64,000 nt of DNA from Arthrobacter koreensis. Its GTDB lineage: Bacteria; Actinomycetota; Actinomycetes; Actinomycetales; Micrococcaceae. The notes under the pieces were generated by a model. That model was not told the origin of the DNA, did not search any database, and saw only the letters and a program-made list of their open reading frames with translations. Positions within the stretch are counted from its first letter, which is position 1, and the number at the start of each line of letters is the position of its first letter. This document shows, one piece after another, positions 33,904-42,882 of this stretch. The stretch covers positions 124,001-188,000 of the forward strand of contig NZ_WACG01000001.1 in NCBI RefSeq assembly GCF_009193255.1, in the 5' to 3' direction. Both the position numbers and the translations under genes were made by a program.

Positions 33904-34587
33904 TCAGCGGCCGGTTGCGGCCAGGCCGGTGCGCGCCATCGCGTCCTTGTAGACAATCCGCATTTCAGCCAGTGACTCCTGCTGGCGTTCCTCGGTAGCG
34001 CCGAAGGAACGGCCCTCTGCCGAACGGGCCTTGTAGACCTTGAGGCTGCGACGGTAGATCATCCGGTTTTCGGTCTTAAGGAACGCGGCCGCCAGGCGCT
34101 GCGCTTCGGTGCCGTGCGCCACGATCACCGATGCGCGCGGGACCAGTGCCAGGAAACGCAGCAGCGGCTTCAGGCCCTCTGCCACTTCTTCCTTGGTGAG
34201 CTTCGTGTGCGGCTCGCCCGGGGTGTACCAGGGGTGGACGTTCCACGGCATCACGTATTTCGGCTTCAGCCCTACCTGCCAGTGAACGCCGAGGAGGCGG
34301 GTGATGGCTTCATCGCTCCCTGCGGTAATGAAGCCTGACGGATGGGCGGGACCGTTGTTCGAAAACAGGCTCACAATCCGGGCTTCGTCCACGTCATGCT
34401 GCGGGTCCACGTACGGAACCTCGCTGCCGGGCTTGAGCTCGGCCAGGGTGTCGCACAGCTGGTTGACCTCAGCCACGTTGGGCTCATAGCGGCGGTCGAA
34501 CAGGGACAGGGAACTGGAATCTACGGGGGTTTCTGTGGAGCTTTCTGCGGGGGTTTCTGCGGACGTTTCGGCGGGGGCGGACTGCAT
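33904..34587 (-). CDS. Uracil-DNA glycosylase superfamily protein
   Basis: 227 residues from ATG at 34587. A low-complexity Ser/Thr/Glu N-terminus with an AETP/TETP repeat (residues about 4-22) precedes a domain with VMPWNVHPWY and a late VIVAHGTEAQ segment, consistent with the UDG-like fold (motif A/motif B positions). A catalytic Asp or Asn in a strict GQDPY-type motif is not visible, so glycosylase activity is inferred by family only. An upstream start (34668) is possible. Confidence 0.65.
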   Translation of the reverse strand: MQSAPAETSAETPAESSTETPVDSSSLSLFDRRYEPNVAEVNQLCDTLAELKPGSEVPYVDPQHDVDEARIVSLFSNNGPAHPSGFITAGSDEAITRLLGVHWQVGLKPKYVMPWNVHPWYTPGEPHTKLTKEEVAEGLKPLLRFLALVPRASVIVAHGTEAQRLAAAFLKTENRMIYRRSLKVYKARSAEGRSFGATEERQQESLAEMRIVYKDAMARTGLAATGR

Positions 34588-34801
34588 GGGGGTGGCGCTT
34601 CTCCTACGGTATTGCGTGTCTTCCCGCCGCGGGGCGTGGGGGCACGTCGCAGCGCTCCGGACTCGCACAGGGCGCGCGAAATACGGAGCAGCAGGTCAGT
34701 GATGGGTGCGGTGGAAAGGGGCGTCTCCGCGCCGGAAGCCGGACACTGCGTGGGCAGCGCGGCGGGCGAAGGGCTTCTTCCAAGCTTACCAAGGGCTGGC
34801 G

Positions 34802-35040
34802 GGGGCCGGCGCCAGGGAGCCGCACCGGATAGTGGACCGGCGGGTGTCCGTTGTCAGGGGCCGGTGCCAGGGAGCCGCACCGAAGGGATGGCCGGTGACC
34901 GCCCGTTGTTTGGGGCCGGAGCCCGGGCGCCGCACCGAAGGGATGGCCGGCGACCGTCCGTACGCTTCCTAGAGGTTCGGGGCGGTGTCCGGCAGGCGTC
35001 CGTTGTTTGGGGCCGGAGCCCGCCGGCACGGCATGGGTAG
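34802..35040. repeat. Intergenic 55-bp tandem repeat
   Basis: The gap 34588-35117 holds no convincing gene. Copies of a unit starting GGGGCCGG(T/A)GCC begin at 34802, 34857 and 34912 (55 bp apart). A truncated fourth copy begins at 35009, after about 40 unrelated bases. Copies two and three share ACCGAAGGGATGGCCGG exactly. The period is not a multiple of three. Its relation to the flanking genes is unknown. Confidence 0.85.
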
Positions 35041-35117
35041 TTCTGCCCATCGACTTCGGGCGCCAGATGCAGCAGAGTCTGCACTAACGATGATGTCCAT
35101 CATCTCCAGGGGGAACA

Positions 35118-35486
35118 TTGCAGTACCAGATCCAGCCGGATGTCATCCACGCCGCCATTGTGGATGTCGCTGCCGACGGCCAGGCCCTGCTTGACGCCGG
35201 AAAAGACGCAGGATCCAATGCCGACCAGCTGGCCGGCAGTTTTGGTTCTGCTGAAGTTGTCGCCGGGGCGTTTTCCCAGTTCTGGGATCCGCGACGGGAC
35301 GTTGCGGACATCATCGCCAGCCTGGTTTTCCGGAAAACCTCAGCCTTGGCTGACGCCACGGCGGCTTATGTGGAAGCTGACGGCCACATGGGTGCCGCCG
35401 CCGAGTCTGCGCTCGCTAAGCTGCCCACCGAGTACTCCCCGACTCCCCCGCCGCAAACGGGCAGGCTGAAGTTCCTGGAGCAATGA
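35118..35486 (+). CDS. Small helical protein, WXG100-like/ESX-type partner (putative)
   Basis: 122 residues from TTG at 35118 with AGGGGG upstream. It is predicted mostly helical, begins IQPDVIHAAIVDVAADGQAL and resembles the small DUF6507-type proteins of actinobacteria that accompany type VII-like secreted proteins. No strict WXG motif is present (FWDPR is the closest). It overlaps the next gene by 4 bp (ATGA). A chaperone or co-secreted partner role is inferred from context. Confidence 0.55.
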   Translation: MQYQIQPDVIHAAIVDVAADGQALLDAGKDAGSNADQLAGSFGSAEVVAGAFSQFWDPRRDVADIIASLVFRKTSALADATAAYVEADGHMGAAAESALAKLPTEYSPTPPPQTGRLKFLEQ

Positions 35487-37384
35487 TGACCGGCGCTGCG
35501 CTTCCCGACATTTCCGGGAACTGGACCAACCTTGATGCTGCCGCTGAGGACCTTCGGGTGCGGGCAGGAGTAGCCGAGAGCTACCTCACCGATGCCGCGG
35601 CAGCCTGGCAACGCGTGGTTCCGGCGTACCGGGAGCCTGGAACCCAGGACCTGGTGCACACGGCCATGGACTCTCTGCCCGGCCCCATGGCCGGCTGGCG
35701 CTCCGCCCTTGCTGCAGCTGCCGGCATCATCCAGGACTTCGCTGCAGCCGCCGCTATCCTGAGTGACGAGTGCCGGACGCTTGAGGCAGAACGGCCATCC
35801 TCAGCCCCTGCCGAAGATGACTCCGCAGCCCGGAGGGCCCTGGACGAATTCAATACCCGTGCCGGTGAGCTCACCGGGAAATGGAACACCCTCCAGGAGG
35901 AGACTGCCGCCCGGCTGGCCGCGGTATCCGGCGGTACCGGAGACGGACTGCCCATGACGGCGAGGACCGGAGGGCCTGTGCTCCCGGACGTTCAGTGGAG
36001 TGCCCTCACGGTGACCTTGGATGACCGGCTGGGTGCGGTGTCCCCCGCCTTGCTCCTGGAGTCCCTGCGCGGCCTGGACACGGCAGAGCTGCGGGCCTGG
36101 ACCGAGGCAAACCCGGACGCTGCTGCACTGCTGGCCGCCAATCGGCTGATGGGACCGTTCCCGGCGGGAAGCCCGGAGGCTGCCATGTCTGCCGTCCTCC
36201 AGGACAGCTTGTCAGAGGAAGGAATTGCAGCCATCCGCGCTGCTTGGCTGCAACTGCCCGCGGCAGACCAGGAAAAGCTCCTGTTGCTGTATCCCGCGGT
36301 GTTTGGCGCACTCAACGGGGTGCCGTTTGCCTCCCGGGTCCACGCCAACACGGTCACGGCCGCCGGCTACCGGCACACACTTGAGCAGGATCTGGCCGCT
36401 CTTGGGGAACCGAGGCTCTCCGATTACGGGCACGACCGCGCCTCAGCAATTCGATGGAACAACGACCACACGGCGTGGCAGGCGGAAACGGACCGGCTGA
36501 AGGACAAACTGAAGGGGTTGGACTACGTCCTTGACCACGGTATCCAGATAGTCCTGATCAGCGTTGAGGGAGACGGCCGGATCGTCACCATGAAGGGGAC
36601 ACCCTCTGACGCCGTCACGACGTCGGCAGTCCTGGTGCCCGGCACCGGGGCGGACCTGAGCTCCGTGGGAGGCTACACGGACCGGTTGGATTCCGTCGAC
36701 GGTGACCCATTTCCGGAGAAGCTGTCCTTTTACTGGCAGGGAGCCGATCTGCCGGATGAGCTCCACCACAATGTGACCAGCTCGTATAACGAGGACGGCG
36801 GGCCGCTCCTGGCCGCTTTCGACCATGCCTTGGACCTTGAGCTGGCGGAAGATGCCCGCAGCACCTACATCGGTTACAGTGCCGGAGGATCGATGCTCGG
36901 CACCGGTGAGCGGGAGGGACTGGATGCCACGAATATCGTTTACGTAGCACCTGCCGGGACGGGCCACGAGGTCTCGGGTCCACAGGACACAGCCAGTCCA
37001 AGTGCAAACCGCTACTGGATCCAAACCCGAGATGACCCGATCACGGTGGCACAGGTGGCCGGCGGCGGGTTCCACAGCGGGTCTTTCTGGAGCGGCGGGA
37101 ATCCCAAAACGCAGATGGGCGCCATACGCCTCGAATCCGGATTCCTGGATCCTTTCGACCCGGACACAGTGATGAAGGGTCACTCGGACTACTTCGTCGA
37201 GGGGTCAACCTCTGCAGCGAACATCCAAGCGGTGATCGAGGGAGGCCGGGTGAGCCTGTACGTTGAAGAGGTGTTCCATCACGGGTTCGGTTACTCCTAC
37301 TGGGAAAGTCCGTTGGAGGATCACCCGGAAGACTACGTGAGAAGGAAGATGCCGACCGTGAGCACCGAAAGTCTCGAAAATTGA
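35483..37384 (+). CDS. DUF1023 alpha/beta hydrolase with helical N-terminal domain (putative secreted effector)
   Basis: 633 residues. The first 160 or so residues are helix-rich (LDAAAEDLRVRAGVAES, LAAAAGIIQDFAAAAAIL), like LXG/WXG-type targeting domains. A linker follows, then a DUF1023 hydrolase domain. Ser466 lies in GYSAGG, with candidate Asp in TRDDPITV and His in MKGHSDYF completing a triad. There is no signal peptide, as expected of a type VII-type substrate. DUF1023 hydrolases often occur with ESX-like partners. No ESX machinery genes lie in the window. It is sandwiched between overlapping genes. Confidence 0.68.
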   Translation: MMTGAALPDISGNWTNLDAAAEDLRVRAGVAESYLTDAAAAWQRVVPAYREPGTQDLVHTAMDSLPGPMAGWRSALAAAAGIIQDFAAAAAILSDECRTLEAERPSSAPAEDDSAARRALDEFNTRAGELTGKWNTLQEETAARLAAVSGGTGDGLPMTARTGGPVLPDVQWSALTVTLDDRLGAVSPALLLESLRGLDTAELRAWTEANPDAAALLAANRLMGPFPAGSPEAAMSAVLQDSLSEEGIAAIRAAWLQLPAADQEKLLLLYPAVFGALNGVPFASRVHANTVTAAGYRHTLEQDLAALGEPRLSDYGHDRASAIRWNNDHTAWQAETDRLKDKLKGLDYVLDHGIQIVLISVEGDGRIVTMKGTPSDAVTTSAVLVPGTGADLSSVGGYTDRLDSVDGDPFPEKLSFYWQGADLPDELHHNVTSSYNEDGGPLLAAFDHALDLELAEDARSTYIGYSAGGSMLGTGEREGLDATNIVYVAPAGTGHEVSGPQDTASPSANRYWIQTRDDPITVAQVAGGGFHSGSFWSGGNPKTQMGAIRLESGFLDPFDPDTVMKGHSDYFVEGSTSAANIQAVIEGGRVSLYVEEVFHHGFGYSYWESPLEDHPEDYVRRKMPTVSTESLEN

Positions 37385-37956
37385 AGCTGCGCCAAGGCGG
37401 CGTGTTTACCGCCGCAACCGTCCTAATCGCACTCCTGGGAGGCTGTGCCGTGAATACCGAAAAAGCACCGGATCCCGTGGGTGCGACCTCGCCGGAACTT
37501 ATGCAGCGGTTTGAGCAGCTCCTGCCCGCTTTGGCAGAGCAGGCAGGTTCCGGACTCAGGATCGAGGACCTGCGGGAGGAATCCTGCCTGCGCCCGGAGA
37601 TCGAGGAGCAGCAGCTTGAAACGCGCTGGCTCGGTATCGCCTCGGGTGAAGTGCCCGACGGCGGCACAGCCAACGCCGCCTTGGACCGCATCGGCCAATG
37701 GCTGGACGCGGAAGGCTGGGAACTCCAGGACGAGGTCACGTATCCCCCGGACGAGCTCGGAGACATCCGGGTCCTGATGTACTCCCTGGATGATGTGAAC
37801 CTCACGGCGACCTACCGGAACAGCGGACGTCCGTGGGTGGAAGTCCTGGCAGTCTCTCCCTGCCGGGAGAACCCGCCGGAACACCAGATGCAGCGCTCCA
37901 CGCTGGACCCGGAGTACGGACTTTCCAGCCAGTACTACCAGGACGGAGAGTCCTAA
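37381..37956 (+). CDS. Lipoprotein, possible immunity protein
   Basis: 191 residues from TTG at 37381, overlapping the hydrolase stop (TTGA). The N-terminus is a signal peptide ending in lipobox LLGGC, so the protein is surface-anchored. The rest shows no known domain: two Cys (SCLRPE and SPCRENP) could form a disulfide. The position directly behind a putative secreted lipase-like protein fits an outward-facing immunity or modulator role. Confidence 0.62.
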   Translation: MKLRQGGVFTAATVLIALLGGCAVNTEKAPDPVGATSPELMQRFEQLLPALAEQAGSGLRIEDLREESCLRPEIEEQQLETRWLGIASGEVPDGGTANAALDRIGQWLDAEGWELQDEVTYPPDELGDIRVLMYSLDDVNLTATYRNSGRPWVEVLAVSPCRENPPEHQMQRSTLDPEYGLSSQYYQDGES

Positions 37957-38044
37957 CCGGCCACTCCACGACCCGCCAAGGGCGCCACGCCCGGCTAGCC
38001 GGCCCCGCCAGGACCCGCCAGTGGTAAGCAAAGCACCCGAAACA

Positions 38045-38080
38045 CAAAAAGCACCCCGGCCCGAAGGCCGAGGTGCTTTT
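38045..38080 (-). terminator. Terminator of ssrA
   Basis: On the minus strand AAAAGCACCTCGGCC (38080-38066), loop TTCG and GGCCGGGGTGCTTTT (38061-38047) form a stable stem with a T-rich end. It lies 9 bp beyond the tmRNA 3' end. Confidence 0.88.
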
Positions 38081-38088
38081 GTGGTTCG

Positions 38089-38455
38089 TGGAGATGGGGG
38101 GAATTGAACCCCCGTCCGATGTCGTGTTGTCAGGGCTTCTCCGGGCGCAGTTCACGTCGGATTTTCTTGGCCCCAGCCATCATGTGAACAAGTGGCTGAT
38201 CCGGGCCCAGCCGTCTAAAAGTCCCGAGCACTCCAACGGCAAGAGTACTCAGCAGTGGCCCTCTAGATGACGCCAGGATCCGGGACGAGAGCATTCCCGG
38301 TCTGACGGACTATGCCCGCTGCTTAGGCAGCGAGAGCGAAGTCAGTGCGCTTAGAATCGGCACTTATTGGTTTGCAGAGAGCGTTTACGAGATAACCCTG
38401 CATCCTCGGCCCGCTTCACCTGTCGCGACTAACATCGTCGAAACCTGTCATCCCC
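38089..38455 (-). ncRNA. ssrA: Transfer-messenger RNA (tmRNA)
   Basis: The 5' end GGGGATG pairs with CATCTCC at the 3' end (one G-U pair), giving the tRNA-like acceptor stem. GGTTTCGACGATGTTAG and the T-loop GGTTCAATTCC are typical. The reading frame near 38345-38380 encodes the tag ADSKRTDFALAA followed by TAA. The 3' CCA is not encoded (CGA follows the discriminator A). The RNA works with SmpB, encoded about 430 bp upstream on the same strand, to rescue stalled ribosomes. Confidence 0.96.
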
Positions 38456-38523
38456 GTATTCAGTTACCAAACTGATGTGTCCGCACCGCAACCGGCCGGA
38501 CCGTTAACTATAACGCATTTGGG

Positions 38524-38883
38524 CTAGAACGTCAGGCCGAAAATGGCAACCGGCGCGCCCCAGAGCAGGAGCACCAGCACTGAGAGCAGCACGAACAGCA
38601 CCGAAAGGATCGCCAGGGCCGTCATGCCGGCATACTTCCTGCGGAAAGCCCAGCCGAACAGCACAGCGTTCGCGGCAAGCAGCACCGGCGAAATCCACAC
38701 CAGCAGCTGTGCCAGGTACACGTAGAAAACCACGAAAAACGGCACCGCAACCAGGATGGCCACCGGAACGACCGCAGCCACGACCAGCAGGTCGATTGCT
38801 GCAACAGCCCATGCCCACAGCGGTTTACGACCCTGTTCCGGGGCATCCTCCTCAGGCTGCGCTTCCCAGAACGTTCCGCTCAC
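38524..38883 (-). CDS. Small hypothetical membrane protein
   Basis: 119 residues from GTG at 38883, overlapping the smpB stop (TAGTG). An acidic cytoplasmic N-terminus (EAQPEEDAPEQGRK) is followed by four probable membrane segments. No family is recognised. It sits between smpB and ssrA and is probably co-transcribed with smpB. Confidence 0.65.
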   Translation of the reverse strand: MSGTFWEAQPEEDAPEQGRKPLWAWAVAAIDLLVVAAVVPVAILVAVPFFVVFYVYLAQLLVWISPVLLAANAVLFGWAFRRKYAGMTALAILSVLFVLLSVLVLLLWGAPVAIFGLTF

Positions 38884-39356
38884 TACGCTCCCCGGTTCTT
38901 GGCCCGCATCTCCCGCAGTGCCTCGCGGTTATCCTGCTTTTCCCGCAGGGTCTGCCGCTTGTCATAGTCGCGCTTACCGCGCGCGACGGCGATTTCAACC
39001 TTGGCGCGGCCGTCCAGGAAATACAGCTGGAGCGGCACGATGGTGAAACCTGATTCACGGATTTTCTGCGAGATTTTGTCCAGCTGCTCGCGGTGCAGCA
39101 GCAGCTTGCGCCTGCGGCGGGCAGAGTGGTTGGTCCAGCTGCCGTTCAGGTACTCCGGAATGTAGACGGCCTCGAGCCAGAGTTCATCGTTGTAGAACGT
39201 CGCGAACCCGTCCACCAGGGACGCGCGGCCCTCACGCAGGGACTTCACCTCAGTGCCCATCAGCACCATCCCGGCCTCGTAGGTATCGAGGATTTCGTAG
39301 TTGTGCCGGGCCTTGCGGTTGGTGGCCACAACTTTTCGGCCACTTTCTTTCGGCAC
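38883..39356 (-). CDS. smpB: SsrA-binding protein SmpB
   Basis: 157 residues from GTG at 39356. The core SmpB signatures are present: [38 protein letters not shown] and the basic C-terminal tail ([13 protein letters not shown]) that mimics mRNA in the ribosome. It delivers tmRNA to stalled ribosomes. The ssrA gene is nearby on the same strand. A 68-bp gap separates it from the M23 peptidase gene upstream. Confidence 0.97.
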   Translation of the reverse strand: MPKESGRKVVATNRKARHNYEILDTYEAGMVLMGTEVKSLREGRASLVDGFATFYNDELWLEAVYIPEYLNGSWTNHSARRRRKLLLHREQLDKISQKIRESGFTIVPLQLYFLDGRAKVEIAVARGKRDYDKRQTLREKQDNREALREMRAKNRGA

Positions 39357-39424
39357 GGTTCAACTCTCCTTTATTGCTCGATGAAGTTCGGGTATTCCCG
39401 GACGCGAAACACCCATTCTAGGCC

Positions 39425-40867
39425 CTAGAGCAGTCCCATGGGATTCACGAGCTGTCCGTTGAGCATGGTCTCGAAGTGCAGGTGGCAGCCCGTGGAGTTA
39501 CCAGTGGTACCCACGTAGCCAATCAGTTGTCCGGCGTTGACCCACTGCCCCGCAGAAACCATCCGGCTGCTCAGGTGGTAGTAGTTCGTTGCCAGGGCAC
39601 TCGTTCCAATCACACCGTGGTTCAGCACGATCCGGTTACCGGTACCAATCATTTCCCCGCCGCCGGTGTCCGAGCGCCAGACTTCACCGGCAGCAGCCGC
39701 GTAGACCGGCGTTCCGCACTGGGCTCCGAAGTCGATCCCGGAGTGGAGGTAACCGCCGGTGCCGGAGAAATCGATGGTTCCTGCCGGCGTCGCACGCCAG
39801 CCAAAACCGGAAGTCAGCGGTGCGCTGACGGGATAGCGCAGGCCGAAGGCCGACGGGTTGGTCGGCTGAACGGTCTGGGGAGGCGGAGCAGGCTGGTTGT
39901 TGCGTGCGGCTTCCTCCGCCGCGCGCCGGTTTGCTTCAGCGATCCTGGCTTCCTCGGCACGGCGTGCCTCTTCGAGCAGGATGCGCTGGCGTTCGGCAAT
40001 CTCCGCCTGGACGGCCGCCTGCTCCGACTGGATCGACGCGAGCTTCGCCTGGATGACAGGCTTCTTGGCTTCGAGCTGGCCGTTCAGTTCCTCGGCGCTG
40101 GCGATGAGGCTGTCCACCTTTTCCTTCTCGGCGGCGGCTTCGTCGCGGGCTGCCTGCTCCGCACGCAGCGCCTCTTCAGCCTGTGCCTTAAGCGAGGAAA
40201 TCTCCTCTTCAACCGCGGTGAGCCGCGCTTCAGAGTTCACGTTGGTCGCGGCCTGCTGGGAAAGGCGTTCGACGGCGGCGTTCTGTCCGCGCAGCGCCTG
40301 GCCGGCCATGCCCATGGAATCGGTGAGGCTGTCAGCACCGTTGGCCCCGAACATGAGGCTCAGGCTGGAGGGCACTCCCCCGCTCTTATAGGCCTGGCTG
40401 GCGATCTGCCCAATCACTTTCTGGGTTTCGTCCAGGGCCTTGCGGTCCTCTTCGATCTGGGCAGCGATCTTGTTGCGGCTCTCCTGGGCCAGGGCAACCC
40501 GATCGGTGAGCGCCCCCACCTTGGCTGACGCAGTGGTGACCCGCCCCTCGGCGTCTGCCAGCACGGACTGCGCTGCGGGCAGCTCTTCGTTCTGGTAGAT
40601 GTTCAGCTGGGCCACAGTCTTGGCAATATCAGCGTCCAGGTATTCATATTCTTCCTGGACGCGCTGCTGCTCCGCCTGCAGTGCATTCTTGCGGTCGTCC
40701 AGCTCATCGGCCTGGGCCGGAGTGAGGACGGCGGCTAGGGAAAGGACCACTGCCAGGAGCATGGCTGCCCCTGCCGCGGCCGTTTTCCGCGCAGCATCCA
40801 GCCGCGCAGCAGGTACCGCTGCGCCCCCCGGCGGGAAACCTTGGTTGTCATTCATCGGCGAGACCAT
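39425..40867 (-). CDS. M23 peptidase/EnvC-like murein hydrolase activator
   Basis: 480 residues. The membrane-exporting N-terminal segment (AAMLLAVVLSLAAVLTPAQA, about 34-53) is followed by long coiled coils (about 55-320), an Ala/Arg/Glu-rich stretch, a PAPPPQTVQP linker and a C-terminal LytM domain (HSGIDFGAQCGTPVYA, GCHLHFETMLNG). The His/Asp metal ligands of active M23 enzymes (HxxxD, HxH) are retained, so it may be catalytic. It is the usual third gene after ftsE-ftsX and is thought to be activated by FtsEX in division or wall remodelling. Start 40867 was chosen for its AAGGAAAG upstream. Confidence 0.9.
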   Translation of the reverse strand: MVSPMNDNQGFPPGGAAVPAARLDAARKTAAAGAAMLLAVVLSLAAVLTPAQADELDDRKNALQAEQQRVQEEYEYLDADIAKTVAQLNIYQNEELPAAQSVLADAEGRVTTASAKVGALTDRVALAQESRNKIAAQIEEDRKALDETQKVIGQIASQAYKSGGVPSSLSLMFGANGADSLTDSMGMAGQALRGQNAAVERLSQQAATNVNSEARLTAVEEEISSLKAQAEEALRAEQAARDEAAAEKEKVDSLIASAEELNGQLEAKKPVIQAKLASIQSEQAAVQAEIAERQRILLEEARRAEEARIAEANRRAAEEAARNNQPAPPPQTVQPTNPSAFGLRYPVSAPLTSGFGWRATPAGTIDFSGTGGYLHSGIDFGAQCGTPVYAAAAGEVWRSDTGGGEMIGTGNRIVLNHGVIGTSALATNYYHLSSRMVSAGQWVNAGQLIGYVGTTGNSTGCHLHFETMLNGQLVNPMGLL

Positions 40868-40908
40868 ACATGTAGCGTTCTGCTTTCCTTGTGACCGGTG
40901 CCCACACT

Positions 40909-41820
40909 TTAGACCTTGATATAGCGTCTCAGCGTCAGCAGTGAGGAGACTCCAGCCAGTAATGTACCCAGAATCAGGAGTACCGGGCTCAAAAGTAGCA
41001 CTTCACGTGCAGATATAAAGGCAGTAGCCGGGTACTGACGGGCCAGCATGCCAATGAAGAAGTGCGCCACGGCCCAAAGGGTTCCGGAGGCCAGGACCGC
41101 ACCGATCAGCGCCGCGATCACGCCCTCCAGGACAAACGGCAGCTGGATCACTGCCTTGGAAGCGCCCACCAGGCGCATAATTCCGGTTTCGCGGCGCCGG
41201 CTGAATGCGGACAGCCGGATGGTGGTGGCAATCAGCAGGATGGCGCACACCAGCATCAGCACAGCGACGATCAGCGCCACCAGGGACGCGATATTCATGA
41301 AGGAGAAAACCTTCTCCAGGAGTTCGCGCTGGTCACTCACGGATTCAACGCCCGGCATCGAAGAGAACGCCTCATTGATGACCTCGTACTTTTCCGGGTC
41401 CACCAGGGATACCCGGAAAGTTTCCGGCAGCTGGTCCGCGGTAACGCTGTCAACGATGGGGGAATTCGCGAACTGTTCACGGAAATGGCCCAGGGCGGTT
41501 TCCTGGTCCTCGAAATGTACGGTATCGATGTACTGCTCGAACTCCGCTGAATTCAGCTTCGCCTCAATCGCGCTGCGCTGCTCGTCGGTGACGGCGCCCG
41601 AGGCACAGGAGGGGGAAACATCGTTGTCCACGCAGAGGAAGACCGCCACCTGCACGCGGTCATACCAGTAACCCTTCATCTGGTTGATCTGCATCTGCAG
41701 CAGGCCGGCTGCACCCACGAAGGTAAGGGATACAAACGTCACCAGGATGACGGAGACCACCATGGACAGGTTGCGCCGAATCCCTGAGCCGATTTCGCCC
41801 AGGACAAAAGCCATCCTCAT
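40909..41820 (-). CDS. ftsX: Cell division protein FtsX
   Basis: 303 residues. Four membrane segments, with an extracellular loop after the first (about 55-165, containing the two Cys of [10 protein letters not shown]) and a short inner loop [14 protein letters not shown] between TM2 and TM3 that contacts FtsE. It is the transmembrane half of FtsEX. The start overlaps ftsE by 4 bp. Confidence 0.95.
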   Translation of the reverse strand: MRMAFVLGEIGSGIRRNLSMVVSVILVTFVSLTFVGAAGLLQMQINQMKGYWYDRVQVAVFLCVDNDVSPSCASGAVTDEQRSAIEAKLNSAEFEQYIDTVHFEDQETALGHFREQFANSPIVDSVTADQLPETFRVSLVDPEKYEVINEAFSSMPGVESVSDQRELLEKVFSFMNIASLVALIVAVLMLVCAILLIATTIRLSAFSRRRETGIMRLVGASKAVIQLPFVLEGVIAALIGAVLASGTLWAVAHFFIGMLARQYPATAFISAREVLLLSPVLLILGTLLAGVSSLLTLRRYIKV

Positions 41821-42716
41821 TCGGAGACCTCCGACCCGGCCGTGCTGTTCTGTTTCGCACTGCCCTCGTTGGCACTGCCCTGCCTGGCACCGCCCTGGTC
41901 AGCGCTGCCGCGAGTGCCCGCCGCCTCGGGTCGGCTGGAAGCGGACACTGTGCCGGCCGCCGGAGCGGCTGCGGCTGGATCCTTCTCGCTGACGGCATCC
42001 GTGCCGGCCGCCGGCACTACCGGCTGCATCGCCGTCGCCAGGTAGATACCTTCGCGTTCGTCGCGGACAACCTGGCCGTTGCGGAGCTCGATGACCCGTT
42101 TGCGCATCGCGTTGACGATGTCATGGTCATGCGTTGCCATGACAACGGTTGTGCCGTTCTGGTTGATCCGGTCCAGTACCTTCATGATTCCCAGTGAGGT
42201 GGTGGGATCGAGGTTGCCGGTGGGCTCGTCCGCAAGCAGGATGCCCGGCCGGTTCACAATGGCACGGGCGATGGCAACGCGCTGCTGCTCGCCGCCGGAG
42301 AGTTCGTGCGGGAGCCGGTTGTCCTTGCCTTCCAGGCCAACTGTTTTCAGGACCTCCGGAACCGAATCGCGGATGACGGCACGCGAACGGCCAATGACCT
42401 GCATCGCGAAGGCAACGTTGGCGAAGACGGTCTTGTTGGGCAGCAGGCGGAAGTCCTGGAAGACGACGCCGATGCCGCGGCGCAGGCGCGGCACGCGCCA
42501 GCTGGGAATCTTGGCCACGTTGGAGCCGGCCACGTACACGGTTCCCCGCGTCGCGTGTTCCTCCTTCAGCACCAGTCGGATGAGCGTCGATTTGCCCGAC
42601 CCGGAGGCACCCACCAGGAAGACGAACTCGCCGCGGTCTACGTCGAGGCTGACGGAGTTCAGGGCGGGCCTGGACTTCCGGTCGTAGACCTTTGTGACGT
42701 TGTCGAAAGTGATCAT
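41817..42716 (-). CDS. ftsE: Cell division ATP-binding protein FtsE with C-terminal extension
   Basis: 299 residues. Residues 1-228 are a canonical FtsE: Walker [10 protein letters not shown] (36-44), [27 protein letters not shown]. FtsE is normally about 220-230 residues, so the last 70 are extra. They are rich in Ala/Gly/Ser, with a short repeated GSA-x-x-G pattern ([20 protein letters not shown]), and are probably disordered. It partners FtsX in the membrane and couples ATP hydrolysis to peptidoglycan hydrolase activation. Confidence 0.93.
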   Translation of the reverse strand: MITFDNVTKVYDRKSRPALNSVSLDVDRGEFVFLVGASGSGKSTLIRLVLKEEHATRGTVYVAGSNVAKIPSWRVPRLRRGIGVVFQDFRLLPNKTVFANVAFAMQVIGRSRAVIRDSVPEVLKTVGLEGKDNRLPHELSGGEQQRVAIARAIVNRPGILLADEPTGNLDPTTSLGIMKVLDRINQNGTTVVMATHDHDIVNAMRKRVIELRNGQVVRDEREGIYLATAMQPVVPAAGTDAVSEKDPAAAAPAAGTVSASSRPEAAGTRGSADQGGARQGSANEGSAKQNSTAGSEVSE

Positions 42717-42882
42717 TACTGTTTCATGCCCTTACGTAGCAGCCGGAACGGCAAGGGCCTTTGGCCTTGGGAGCAGGGAACCGGCCTTTCGACTATAGCC
42801 AGCGGATCCAGCCACCGGTCTGATCGGCGCGTGGTGTGTCGCCGGAAGGCAGCTGCCCCCTCCCGGGGACTTCGCAGACGAC

